The notes beneath the pieces are model-generated. The model did not search any database and had not been told where the DNA came from. It saw nothing but the letters and a program-made list of their open reading frames with translations. Both the position numbers and the translations under genes were made by a program. Source: Oscillospiraceae bacterium (GTDB lineage Bacteria; Bacillota; Clostridia; Oscillospirales; Oscillospiraceae). Taken from it: a DNA stretch of 64,000 nt. This document shows, one piece after another, positions 8,621-16,400 of this stretch (position 1 is the stretch's first letter; every line of letters starts with the position of its first letter). The stretch covers positions 124,787-188,786 of the forward strand of contig SVMD01000001.1 of assembly GCA_015067615.1 (NCBI GenBank), read 5' to 3'.

Positions 8621-9532
8621 ATGAACAAACAGGAACTGACCAATCTGGTGGCGGAGATCTTAAGCCAGATGAATGAACAGCAGCCCATGGTCAAGGGCAG
8701 CGACTACAAGACGGTGCTGCTTCAGCCGGACCGGCACGAAGTGGCCCCGGTGGATACCGGCTGTGCCTGCGATGTGACGGCGCTGGATCTGCGGAAGCTC
8801 TACCTGACGGAAAATCCGGAGAACAAGGAAAAATTCGCCCGGATGAAGGAAAAGACCCCTGCCCGGTTAGGCTCCGGCAAGGCCGGGGCCCGGTACAAAA
8901 CCATCACCATGCTCCGGTTCCGGGCGGACCACGCGGCGGCCCAGGACGCGGTGTTTTCCCAGGTGCCGGAGGACTATGCCCCCAAACATGGCATGACCCC
9001 GGTGCAGACAGAGTGTTCTTCCAAGGACGAGTACCTGACCCGGCCGGACAAGGGGCGGCGCTTTGATCAGGAGAATCAGCAGAAGATCCGGGCAGCTATA
9101 CCGGGTAAGCCCCGGGTGCTGATCGTGGTGGGGGATGGCCTCAGCTCCGCCGCCATTACCGCCAACGCTGTGGACTGTCTGGAAGCAATCAAGGATGGTC
9201 TGCGGGTGCGGAACATCGAATTCGGCCCGGATCTCTTCGTCCGGTACTGCCGGGTGGGTGCCGGGGACGCCATCGGCGATGTGACCGGCTGCGAGCTGGT
9301 CTGCATGCTGGTGGGGGAGCGGCCCGGTCTGGTGACGGACAAGAGTATGTCCGCCTATATCACCTACAGGCCCCACACCGGAGTTTCCGAGTCCGCCCGG
9401 ACGGTGGTCAGTAACATCCACGCCCAGGGTACCCCGGCTGTGGAGGCCGGGGCCTATATCGCGGAGCTCATCGAGATGATTCTGAAGAAAAAGGTCTCCG
9501 GCGTGGGCCTGCACACGGGAGCGGGCGCATGA
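8621..9532 (+). CDS. eutC: Ethanolamine ammonia-lyase small subunit EutC
   Basis: A 303-residue small subunit of ethanolamine ammonia-lyase, which together with EutB holds adenosylcobalamin. The C-terminal domain is strongly conserved: RVLIVVGDGLSSAAITANA, FVRYCRVGAGDAIGDVTGCE, VCMLVGERPGLVTDKSMSAY and TYRPHTGVSESARTVVSNIH. The N-terminal 40 residues are poorly conserved and contain a short amphipathic helix, the region used for compartment targeting in other EutC proteins. AAAGGAG precedes the ATG. The end overlaps eutL by 4 bases (ATGA). Confidence 0.96.
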   Translation: MNKQELTNLVAEILSQMNEQQPMVKGSDYKTVLLQPDRHEVAPVDTGCACDVTALDLRKLYLTENPENKEKFARMKEKTPARLGSGKAGARYKTITMLRFRADHAAAQDAVFSQVPEDYAPKHGMTPVQTECSSKDEYLTRPDKGRRFDQENQQKIRAAIPGKPRVLIVVGDGLSSAAITANAVDCLEAIKDGLRVRNIEFGPDLFVRYCRVGAGDAIGDVTGCELVCMLVGERPGLVTDKSMSAYITYRPHTGVSESARTVVSNIHAQGTPAVEAGAYIAELIEMILKKKVSGVGLHTGAGA

Positions 9533-10158
9533 TTCCGGTAAAGGTACTGGCGGTACGGTATCTGGCAAATGCTTCGCCTGCCCTGGCCCGGGGGCTGGGG
9601 GCTCCGGAGGGGTATCCAAGCTTGGGGATGCTGACCACCGACTGTGACGATGCCACCTATATCGCTCTGGATGCGGCTACGAAGGCAGCAGATGTGGAAG
9701 CCGTATACGGCAGGAGCTTCTATGCCGGGGCGGCCAATGCCTCCACACCCCATGCCGGGGAGGTCATCGGGATCCTGGCGGGAGCCACTCCCGGAGCGGT
9801 GAGAAGCGGCATGGAGGCGGCCCTGGCCGCACTGGGGAGACTGGGCTTTGAGGATGTCGGCGGTGTGCCCTATCTGGCCCACACGGTGGCCAGTGTGGGA
9901 AGTTACCTTGCCAAAGAGGCGGGGATTCCCCGGGGCAGCGCACTGGCATACCTGATTGCGCCGCCCCTGGAGGGGATGTATGCCCTGGACGCGGCGCTGA
10001 AGGCGGCAGATGTGAAGTTATGTAAACTATATGCGCCCCCCAGTGAGACGAATTTCGGAGGAGGACTCCTCAGCGGCAGCCAGTCCGCCTGCGCCGCGGC
10101 CTGTGGGGCTTTTGCCGGTGCGGTGGCGGAAGTGGCGGGAAAGCCGATTGAAAGCTAA
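9529..10158 (+). CDS. eutL: Microcompartment shell protein EutL
   Basis: A 209-residue tandem-domain BMC shell protein that forms trimers with a gated central pore. The two circularly permuted BMC domains cover roughly residues 1-105 and 106-209. Typical stretches are GYPSLGMLTTDCDDATYIALDA and YLIAPPLEGMYALDAALKAADV. It overlaps eutC by 4 bases. Its TAA stop (10156-10158) is shared with the left inverted end of a dispersed repeat, so the present stop may have come with, or been the target of, that insertion; the length is close to the family's (about 217). Confidence 0.93.
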   Translation: MIPVKVLAVRYLANASPALARGLGAPEGYPSLGMLTTDCDDATYIALDAATKAADVEAVYGRSFYAGAANASTPHAGEVIGILAGATPGAVRSGMEAALAALGRLGFEDVGGVPYLAHTVASVGSYLAKEAGIPRGSALAYLIAPPLEGMYALDAALKAADVKLCKLYAPPSETNFGGGLLSGSQSACAAACGAFAGAVAEVAGKPIES

Positions 10159-10345
10159 ATTATCGTTTACAATAGGAACTTAGCTCTCCCTTTGGGAGAG
10201 CTGGCACCGCCTTTGGCGGTGACTGAGAGGGCAAAAGACGTTACGACACCCCCTCCGAGCCGCCGTTCGGCGGCCCACCTCCCCCAAAGGTGGAGGCAAG
10301 GGCGCTCCCGCGCCAGTGCAACTATTGTAGATAAACGATAATTTT
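10157..10345. repeat. Dispersed repeat, core type B, between eutL and eutM
   Basis: Ends AAATTATCGTTTA (10157-10169) and TAAACGATAATTT (10332-10344). The core is nearly identical to the copy at 8411, including the TTACGACACCCCCTCCGAGC segment, and to the inverted copy at 37664. The first two bases are the last two of the eutL stop codon. Confidence 0.93.
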
Positions 10346-10375
10346 CCACACCAACTATGAAAGGAAGCAATTATT

Positions 10376-10681
10376 ATGGACACCAACAGCTTAGGTATGA
10401 TCGAAACCAAGGGCCTCATCGGGGCCATCGAAGCGGCGGACGCCATGGTCAAATCCGCCAATGTGACCCTGGTCGGTAAGGAGCAGGTGGGCGGCGGCCT
10501 GGTTACCGTCATGGTTCGCGGCGACGTGGGCGCTGTAAAGGCAGCCACGGACGCCGGGGCAGCGGCGGCGGAGAAGGTGGGGGAGCTGATCTCTGTTCAC
10601 GTCATCGCCCGGCCCCACACGGAGGTGGATGTGATTCTGCCCAAGGGCCGCGCACAGCAGAACCACCCCCAGGGTAAGTAA
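10376..10681 (+). CDS. eutM: Microcompartment hexameric shell protein EutM (PduA/EutM type)
   Basis: A 101-residue single-domain BMC protein, expected to form hexagonal tiles of the shell facets. The family pattern is complete: [59 protein letters not shown], then [18 protein letters not shown]. The usual pore glycine loop and the terminal ARPH motif are visible. The ATG at 10376 follows AAAGGAAG. It starts its own short transcription segment after a repeat and is adjacent (0 bases) to eutT. Confidence 0.96.
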   Translation: MDTNSLGMIETKGLIGAIEAADAMVKSANVTLVGKEQVGGGLVTVMVRGDVGAVKAATDAGAAAAEKVGELISVHVIARPHTEVDVILPKGRAQQNHPQGK

Positions 10682-11362
10682 ATGCTGTACACGGAAAGCT
10701 CTGTCCGGGACAATATCCGCAACCGGGAGGGAAAACGGGTCTTTTATCTGGGGAAGGGAGATACCCTGACTGCCGGGGCCCGGGACTGGCTGAGAAGTGA
10801 ACGAATCGAAATTCTCAGCGCCGAGGCTGCCCGGCCGGACCGGTTCCGGCTGGCCGGGGGCGGATATATGGATGAAAAGCCGGAGCATATGACCCACCTG
10901 AATGGAGAACTCCTGGTGCCCAAGACCCACCCCCGGATCGCTTTCCGAGGGAGCCTGGATACCCTGGAGGCGGATCTGATCCTGGCCCAGATAGCGGCAC
11001 CCCAGGCTGCCGGGAAGCTGGAGGAAATTCTGAATCTGAGCCGGAAAATTATGCGCTGTGACGTGCTGGAGGAGCCCCTGGAAAGTCTGATGCTCTGCGG
11101 TCTGACGGAAGGGGAACTGCGGCAGCGGAGTCACCGACCCCAGGAATACTATGGGATCCCTCACTTTATGCCCTCGGCAGCGGATGGGGAGGCTATAGCC
11201 CGGCTGAACCGGGCCCGGTGCGCTGCCCGGGAGGCAGAGCTGCGGGCAGCGGAAGCCTTTTCCGACCGGGAGGGGAATCCCACCCGGGAGGATATTCTGA
11301 AAGCACTGAACCGGATCAGTAGTATGCTCTATCTTCTGATGCTGGAGGAGAAGAGCCGATAA
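10682..11362 (+). CDS. eutT: Cob(I)alamin adenosyltransferase EutT, form without the Cys metal motif
   Basis: A 226-residue EutT-family ATP:corrinoid adenosyltransferase, supplying adenosylcobalamin to EutBC. Recognisable EutT stretches are HMTHLNGELLVPKTHPRIAF (69-88), IMRCDVLEEPLESLMLCGLT and REDILKALNRISSMLYLLML. The enterobacterial enzyme has an HX11CCX2C metal-binding motif just before the THL segment; here the corresponding region (about 50-72) contains no cysteine. Metal-independent EutT forms lacking this motif are known from Listeria and related Firmicutes, so this is probably that class. It directly abuts eutM. Confidence 0.9.
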   Translation: MLYTESSVRDNIRNREGKRVFYLGKGDTLTAGARDWLRSERIEILSAEAARPDRFRLAGGGYMDEKPEHMTHLNGELLVPKTHPRIAFRGSLDTLEADLILAQIAAPQAAGKLEEILNLSRKIMRCDVLEEPLESLMLCGLTEGELRQRSHRPQEYYGIPHFMPSAADGEAIARLNRARCAAREAELRAAEAFSDREGNPTREDILKALNRISSMLYLLMLEEKSR

Positions 11363-11367
11363 GATGA

Positions 11368-11395
11368 CCGGAGAGGCGGGAATCCGCCTCTCCGG
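11368..11395 (+). terminator. Hairpin at the end of the eut locus
   Basis: A perfect 12-bp stem (CCGGAGAGGCGG / CCGCCTCTCCGG, loop GAAT) starts 6 bases after eutT. The T-rich tail is weak (TGCTGCGTTCAATT), so termination may be partial. Confidence 0.65.
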
Positions 11396-11414
11396 TGCTG
11401 CGTTCAATTATTTC

Positions 11415-11443
11415 TTGCCAAATCGTCCCTTTTCCTCTATAAT
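11415..11443 (+). promoter_or_regulatory. Promoter of the cation symporter gene
   Basis: TTGCCA (11415-11420) and a consensus TATAAT (11438-11443) with a 17-base spacer, 30 bases before the ATG at 11474. Confidence 0.8.
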
Positions 11444-11473
11444 GGCTGTATCCATCCGTTAAGGAGCGTACTT

Positions 11474-12733
11474 ATGAAGAAAATTCTGAAAAATTACGGC
11501 TTTATCATTATGATGCTCACCGGCGTCATCGCGGGCTGCATCGTGGGTGCCATTTTCCCCATGGTGAAGGACGGCGATACGGTGATCAACCCCGGCGCAA
11601 CGGTCCTGGAGCCCTTCGGCACCGTGTTCATCAATCTGATGTTCTGCATCGTGGTGCCCATGGTGTTCTGCTCCATCGCCTCCGCCATTGCCAACATGGA
11701 ATCCATGAAAAAGGCAGGCAAGATCATGGGCGTCACGGTGGTGACCTTCTGTGTCACTGCGGGCATCGCCGCGCTGATCATGTACATCATCGCCCGGATC
11801 TTCCCTCTGGTCCAGGGTAAATACGATATGACCGAGGGTACCGTGGGTTCTACTCTGGGCCTGGCGGATATGATCATCAATTTCTTTACCAAGCCCGACT
11901 TCCCGGAGCTGTGGAGCCGGAAGGCCATTCTGCCGCTCATCGTCTTTGCCATCCTCTTCGGCTTCGGCATCCAGATGTCCGGCGGAAAGACCACCATGAC
12001 CGCCAAGCTTCTGGCGGATCTCACCGGCTGCATTATGAATGTGGTGAAGATCATCTCCTACTATGCCCCCATTGGCTTCTTCGGCTTCTTTGCCACCCTG
12101 GTGGCCACCTACGGTCCGGAACTGGTGGGTGACTACAGCCGTACCCTGATCATCTACTACACCCTCTGCTTTGTGTACATGTTCACCTTCTTCCCCCTCT
12201 ATGCCCGGTTCGGCGGCGGCAAGGGTGGCGCAAAGGTTATGTTCAAGCACCTGTTTAAACCCGCTGCGGTGTCCTTCGGTACCTGCTCCAGCGTTGCCAC
12301 CATCCCCACCAACATGGAAGCGGCGGAGAATACCGGCATTTCCAAGGACATTTCCAACATCGTTCTGCCCCTGGGTGCCACTATGCACATGGATGGCTCC
12401 GCCATGAGCGCCATCATTAAGGTGGCCTTCCTCTTCGGCATCTTCGGCAAGGACTTCGGTACCGGCGAGGCAATCCTGGCCATCATCGTGGCTATTTTCT
12501 CCTCCGTTGCCATGTCCGGCATTCCCGGCGGCGGCGGTACCGGCGAGCTGGTGCTGTGCACCATCTTCTTCCCGGACCAGATGGCCATTGCCTATCCCAT
12601 CGCCATTGCCCTGGGCAATCTGGTGGATCCTCCTGCCACCATGGTCAATGCCGCCGGTGACTATGTTGCCAGCTTCATCGTGGCCCGGTTCGTGGACGGA
12701 AAGGATTGGCTCCAGAAGCGGCTGCGGAAATGA
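11474..12733 (+). CDS. Dicarboxylate/amino acid:cation symporter (DAACS family)
   Basis: A 419-residue membrane protein of the glutamate/aspartate/dicarboxylate symporter family. Transmembrane helices fill most of the length. The two re-entrant hairpin regions are recognisable: the serine-rich SFGTCSSVATIPTNMEAAE and the glycine-rich AMSGIPGGGGTGELV, plus PLGATMHMDGSAM in TM7 and DPPATMVNAAGD in TM8, which form the substrate and cation sites. It has its own promoter and terminator and so is monocistronic. The transported substrate cannot be read from the sequence. It is not part of the eut pathway as far as can be seen. Confidence 0.9.
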   Translation: MKKILKNYGFIIMMLTGVIAGCIVGAIFPMVKDGDTVINPGATVLEPFGTVFINLMFCIVVPMVFCSIASAIANMESMKKAGKIMGVTVVTFCVTAGIAALIMYIIARIFPLVQGKYDMTEGTVGSTLGLADMIINFFTKPDFPELWSRKAILPLIVFAILFGFGIQMSGGKTTMTAKLLADLTGCIMNVVKIISYYAPIGFFGFFATLVATYGPELVGDYSRTLIIYYTLCFVYMFTFFPLYARFGGGKGGAKVMFKHLFKPAAVSFGTCSSVATIPTNMEAAENTGISKDISNIVLPLGATMHMDGSAMSAIIKVAFLFGIFGKDFGTGEAILAIIVAIFSSVAMSGIPGGGGTGELVLCTIFFPDQMAIAYPIAIALGNLVDPPATMVNAAGDYVASFIVARFVDGKDWLQKRLRK

Positions 12734-12761
12734 TCAATATTTAAATTTTTCTGAACAACAG

Positions 12762-12793
12762 GCCATCCCTCCTGGGATGGCTTGTATTTTTTT
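12762..12793 (+). terminator. Rho-independent terminator after the symporter
   Basis: Stem GCCATCCC/GGGATGGC (loop TCCT) followed by TTGTATTTTTTTG. Confidence 0.85.
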
Positions 12794-12872
12794 GTCCAAT
12801 GTGATAGAATCTTATTGGCATAAAGTATATCGATTTATAAATATCCACACTCATTTTCCGAAAGGCAACACT

Positions 12873-13712
12873 ATGGCAAAAAAATCCGCACCCCGGAGGA
12901 AGCCTACCATTGCCCAGCGTACCGTGGCCTGGCGGTCCGGTAAAACCGCCTTTATCCTGCGGTGGCTGGCGATGATTCCCCTGGCTGTCCTCTGGTTTCT
13001 TTTCAAATTTATGCTGGCAGGTTACAGCTTTTCGGCACTGGTCTGCCTGTGCCTCATGGGCATCATGCTGTTTTACAACGGCTGCTATCTGGCCCGGAAA
13101 CGATACCCCAAAACGACCAGGGTGGTGAAGCGTGTGTTTACAATTCTGCTGTGTCTTGGCCTGCTGGTGGTGGGCGTGACGGAGTGCCTGATCATCCACG
13201 CCAGTCTGGGAGACAAAGACGAAACCTGTGAATATATGCTGGTTTTGGGAGCGAAGGTTCGTCCTGACGGCCCTTCCGTTTCCCTGATGGACCGGATCAG
13301 GGCTGCTGCCGAATATATGGAAGATCACCCGGATGTGATCGCCATCGTTTCCGGCGGCAAGGGCACCGATGAACCCATGACGGAGGCCCAGTGCATGTAT
13401 GAGGAGCTTATCAAGCTGGGCATCGACCCCGGCCGCATCTGGATGGAGGACCAAGCCACCTCCACCTGGGAAAATCTCCACTTTGCGCTGAATCTGATCG
13501 AAGAAAAAACCGGCGGGCGGCCCACCAAAATCGGCCTGCTCTCCAGTGAATATCACCTGTTCCGGGCAAAACTCTTCGCCGATGCCTGCGGTGTTGAGGC
13601 GGTGGGTATCCCGGCACGCACATCCCGGCTTCCTCAGATGATCAACCACTTCATGCGTGAAGTGGCCGGCGTCTGGCACTATATTTTATTGGGAGGAAAT
13701 TATCATGATTGA
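12873..13712 (+). CDS. YdcF/SanA-like membrane protein (DUF218 domain)
   Basis: A 279-residue protein. A basic N-terminus is followed by about three hydrophobic segments (residues 28-45, 50-66 and 83-105). The C-terminal DUF218 domain has LGAKVRPDGPSVSLMDRI, IVSGGKGTDEPMTEAQCMYE and EDQATSTWENLHFA, then LLSSEYHLFRAKLFA, the expected conserved blocks. The family includes E. coli SanA and YdcF, associated with envelope functions, but the reaction is not established. Start 12873 follows AAAGGCAAC; a longer open frame to 12507 runs back into the symporter gene and its terminator and is not coding. The end overlaps the next gene by 8 bases. Confidence 0.82.
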   Translation: MAKKSAPRRKPTIAQRTVAWRSGKTAFILRWLAMIPLAVLWFLFKFMLAGYSFSALVCLCLMGIMLFYNGCYLARKRYPKTTRVVKRVFTILLCLGLLVVGVTECLIIHASLGDKDETCEYMLVLGAKVRPDGPSVSLMDRIRAAAEYMEDHPDVIAIVSGGKGTDEPMTEAQCMYEELIKLGIDPGRIWMEDQATSTWENLHFALNLIEEKTGGRPTKIGLLSSEYHLFRAKLFADACGVEAVGIPARTSRLPQMINHFMREVAGVWHYILLGGNYHD

Positions 13713-14745
13713 CAGAAAGTATGCCGAATACGCATGGGAGCAGACCGAGCAGATCCTTGCTATTGATTCTCCTGTGGGCTATACCATGGACGTGGCTGCC
13801 TGGTCCAAGAAGGCCTTTGAGGACCTGGGCTTTAAAGCACACTACTCCAACAAGGGCGGCGTGGTGGCAGATCTGGGCGGTGAGGATACCGAAGATGCCC
13901 TGCTGCTGACTGTCCATTCCGATACCCTGGGCGGTATGGTCAGCACCATCAAGCCCAACGGCCGTCTGCAGCTCAGCGCCCTGGGCGGCCTGGAGCCCAA
14001 TAATACCGAGACCGAGAATGTGCGGGTCCGGACTCGGGACGGCCGTGTCTATGAGGGCACCTTCCAGCTGGCAAACGCCTCCTTCCATGTGAACGAGGAA
14101 TTTGAGAAAACCGAGCGGGACTGGGATACCATGGAGGTAGTCCTGGACGAGGATGTGCGCTCCGCTGCCGATGTCCGGGCTCTGGGCGTTGAGGTGGGCG
14201 ATATCGTCTGCTTTGAGCCCCGGACCCGCCGCACTGCCTCTGGCTATATCAAGAGCCGCTTCCTGGATGACAAGCTGAGCATGGGCATCGTGCTGGGCTT
14301 TGCCAAGTACATTGCGGACAATCAGATCCGCCTGCCCCGAAAGACCTATGTGGCGGTGACCATTTACGAGGAAGTTGGCCACGGCTGCAGCTCTGTGGAT
14401 CTGAAGGGTGTTACCGAGATCCTGTCCGTGGATATGGGCTGTGTGGGCGATGGCCTGCAGTGCACCGAAAAGCAGGTTTCCATCTGCGCCAAGGACAAGG
14501 GCGGTCCCTACAACTATAACATGGTTACCAAGCTGATCAATGCCGCCAAGAAGATGGAGGCTGACTACGCGGTGGACGTGTACCCCCGGTACAGCTCCGA
14601 CGCCACCGCAGCCCTCCGGGGCGGCGCCGATGTGCGCCACGGCCTCATCGGCGCAGGTGTCTACGCCAGCCACGGTTACGAGCGCAGCCACATGGACGGC
14701 GTGTACAACACCATCAAGGTGATCTGCGGCTATCTGGGAGTTTAA
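13705..14745 (+). CDS. M42-family metallo-aminopeptidase
   Basis: A 346-residue M42 (glutamyl aminopeptidase/endoglucanase-like) peptidase. The dinuclear metal site is visible: TVHSDTLGGMV (H and the catalytic D), the bridging D in LDDKLSMGI, the catalytic EE pair in IYEEVGHGCS, the D of VDMGCVG, and the last histidine in YERSHMDGVYNT. It probably trims N-terminal residues from cytoplasmic peptides in a tetrahedral dodecamer, as relatives do. The start at 13705 follows GGGAGGAAAT and overlaps the end of the DUF218 gene by 8 bases. Confidence 0.92.
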   Translation: MIDRKYAEYAWEQTEQILAIDSPVGYTMDVAAWSKKAFEDLGFKAHYSNKGGVVADLGGEDTEDALLLTVHSDTLGGMVSTIKPNGRLQLSALGGLEPNNTETENVRVRTRDGRVYEGTFQLANASFHVNEEFEKTERDWDTMEVVLDEDVRSAADVRALGVEVGDIVCFEPRTRRTASGYIKSRFLDDKLSMGIVLGFAKYIADNQIRLPRKTYVAVTIYEEVGHGCSSVDLKGVTEILSVDMGCVGDGLQCTEKQVSICAKDKGGPYNYNMVTKLINAAKKMEADYAVDVYPRYSSDATAALRGGADVRHGLIGAGVYASHGYERSHMDGVYNTIKVICGYLGV

Positions 14746-14749
14746 CGCA

Positions 14750-15469
14750 ATGGAAGGCAGAAAGTTGACCCGGGGCGAAGCTGTAGTCTTCGTATTTCTG
14801 TTCCTTGGTATGTTCTGCCTGGTTCATTTCCATGAAAAGCTGCAGGAATGGAATCTGATTCTGCCTGTTATCATCGTTGTTGTCGTCGCTTTCCTCGGCT
14901 TCTTTGCCTGGCAGATCGCCAGGGACTGGAAAAAGCCGGACGAGGAAATCCTTGATTTGGAGGATACCGTTCAGAACGGCTCTCTTTCCAACAGTTCCAA
15001 AAGGCAGCTCACCTACCGGGACCGAAAAAAATACTTCTTCGGCTGTATTGGGTTCATTGTCTTTATTCTTTTCCGGGAAAAACAGATCAGTCCCGGTTCC
15101 CTGATTTTTTGCGGAATTGTACTGCTTGCAGGATGCATCTGGTTTCTTCCTGCCTGGATTCAGAAACGACGGGGAAAAGAGGGTGAGCCTCTATTCCCTA
15201 ACGCAAAGCTTCAGCCGGAACAGCTCTTCTATATGCTCTTCAGCCTGGCTGGTACATGCTTCATCATCTTCTGGATATATCTTGTTCTGCGCAATGTCCC
15301 CCAATTGTGGTGGTTCTCCATTCCGGGCTTCATCATAGGCGCAGGTGTGTCCCGCCCATTGGTTGCCGGACTGCGGCTCCTGTTCCGAAAGGAAAAAGAC
15401 CCGGGGGAGAAGCATGTCCGCAGGCAGAAGGATATGGATCCCTGGGAACGTCCGGACAGAAAAACGTAA
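14750..15469 (+). CDS. Multi-pass membrane protein of unknown function with DPWERPD tail
   Basis: A 239-residue protein with about six hydrophobic segments: near residues 9-24, 36-55, 97-108, 119-136, 162-184 and 190-215. A short charged loop follows TM2 (KKPDEEILDLEDTVQNG). The C-terminus is cytoplasmic in appearance and ends HVRRQKDMDPWERPDRKT, almost the same as the tail of the next protein. I do not recognise the family. The gene starts 4 bases after the M42 peptidase and is probably in the same operon. Confidence 0.7.
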   Translation: MEGRKLTRGEAVVFVFLFLGMFCLVHFHEKLQEWNLILPVIIVVVVAFLGFFAWQIARDWKKPDEEILDLEDTVQNGSLSNSSKRQLTYRDRKKYFFGCIGFIVFILFREKQISPGSLIFCGIVLLAGCIWFLPAWIQKRRGKEGEPLFPNAKLQPEQLFYMLFSLAGTCFIIFWIYLVLRNVPQLWWFSIPGFIIGAGVSRPLVAGLRLLFRKEKDPGEKHVRRQKDMDPWERPDRKT

Positions 15470-15490
15470 TTGCGCAAGGAGGTACACTCT

Positions 15491-15835
15491 ATGGGAAAAT
15501 ATGATGACAAGAAGCCTCGGAGCGGGAGCAAGTGGATCGGACTTCTGATCTTCCTGATGTTTGCCAATCCGGCTCTGTTCATTCCTCTTGCCGTCATCGG
15601 CGGCACCGTCTATCTGGTCAGCAGGAACCTGAAAACCGGCGGAAAATCCTCCTCCGGTACCTACAGACAGCCGCCTGTCCGCTACACCACCCGTCAGGAA
15701 AAATTCGACGAATGTCCCCAGCCCCTTTTCTGCCGCCATAAGGACAAGGGTGAACACCATGTCCGCCGGGGCAGGGAAATCGACCCCTGGGACCGCCCGG
15801 ACATCGACATCAGCAAATATCAGCGCAACCGATAA
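15491..15835 (+). CDS. Small membrane protein of unknown function with DPWDRPD tail
   Basis: A 114-residue protein. A basic N-terminus leads to one or two hydrophobic segments (about residues 16-45), and a polar C-terminal half ends with HVRRGREIDPWDRPDIDISK. This tail matches the tail of the preceding protein, although the membrane parts are not alike. It starts at 15491 behind a strong AAGGAGGT. No enzymatic motif is visible. The pair looks like two membrane proteins sharing a docking peptide. Confidence 0.7.
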   Translation: MGKYDDKKPRSGSKWIGLLIFLMFANPALFIPLAVIGGTVYLVSRNLKTGGKSSSGTYRQPPVRYTTRQEKFDECPQPLFCRHKDKGEHHVRRGREIDPWDRPDIDISKYQRNR

Positions 15836-15840
15836 AAAGA

Positions 15841-15874
15841 ACCCTCCCCGGTTAGAAGACCGGGGAGGGTTTCT
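15841..15874 (+). terminator. Bidirectional terminator
   Basis: An 11-bp stem ACCCTCCCCGG/CCGGGGAGGGT with TTTCT on the right. Confidence 0.8.
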
Positions 15875-15930
15875 GCAAAAAAAAAACAACAGGGCAGCGG
15901 ATGCTGCCCTGTTATCTTTTCGGCATTTAA

Positions 15931-16209
15931 TTAGCCGTTGTTGTGCATCTGGGAGAAGCACTCGCTGCAGAACACGGGACGGTCGGTCTTGGGCTGGAAG
16001 GGAACCTTAGCCTCGCCGCCGCAACGGGCGCAGGTAGCGGTGAAGAACTCACGGGGAGCGCGGGTAGCGTTCTTGCGGGCGTCACGGCAAGCCTTGCAGC
16101 GCTGGGGCTCATTCTGGAAGCCGCGCTCTGCGTAGAAAGCCTGCTCACCGGCGGTGAACACGAACTCGTTGCCGCACTCTTTGCACTTTAAAGTCTTATC
16201 TTCGTACAT
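15931..16209 (-). CDS. Small zinc-ribbon protein
   Basis: A 92-residue protein with eight cysteines in four CxxC pairs: CKEC, CKAC, CARC and CSEC. The first half (TLKCKECGNEFVFTAGEQAFYAERGF) matches the putative zinc-binding family of Firmicutes often called zf-trcl; the second half is a CxxC-CxxC domain. Role unknown; nucleic acid binding or a protein-docking role are possibilities. The gene has a near-consensus promoter and a leader of over 100 bases. It shares no operon with ruvB. Confidence 0.82.
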   Translation of the reverse strand: MYEDKTLKCKECGNEFVFTAGEQAFYAERGFQNEPQRCKACRDARKNATRAPREFFTATCARCGGEAKVPFQPKTDRPVFCSECFSQMHNNG

Positions 16210-16313
16210 TTGGATTTACCTCTCTTCGGTTAGTTGATGCCCCGTAAGTGACTACCAGTTTTGGTGGAAACGCAGGGTCGGAATATGTGGCCAAATTGTG
16301 AACCACAAGTCGG

Positions 16314-16342
16314 ATTATACACAAAGGCTGTGCTTTTGTCAA
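16314..16342 (-). promoter_or_regulatory. Consensus promoter of the zinc-ribbon gene
   Basis: On the minus strand TTGACA (16337-16342) and TATAAT (16314-16319) are both consensus and 17 bases apart. The start codon is about 105 bases downstream, so the mRNA has a long 5' leader (16210-16307). Confidence 0.88.
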
Positions 16343-16400
16343 TCCTTTATAAAATCTTTTCTCCGTATTTTCTGAATTTATGCAATCTTTTCAAAGAAAA

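Noticed and set aside
12507-12872. Longer N-terminus for the YdcF-like protein
   Set aside because: It runs through the end of the symporter gene and its terminator; AAAGGCAAC supports 12873.
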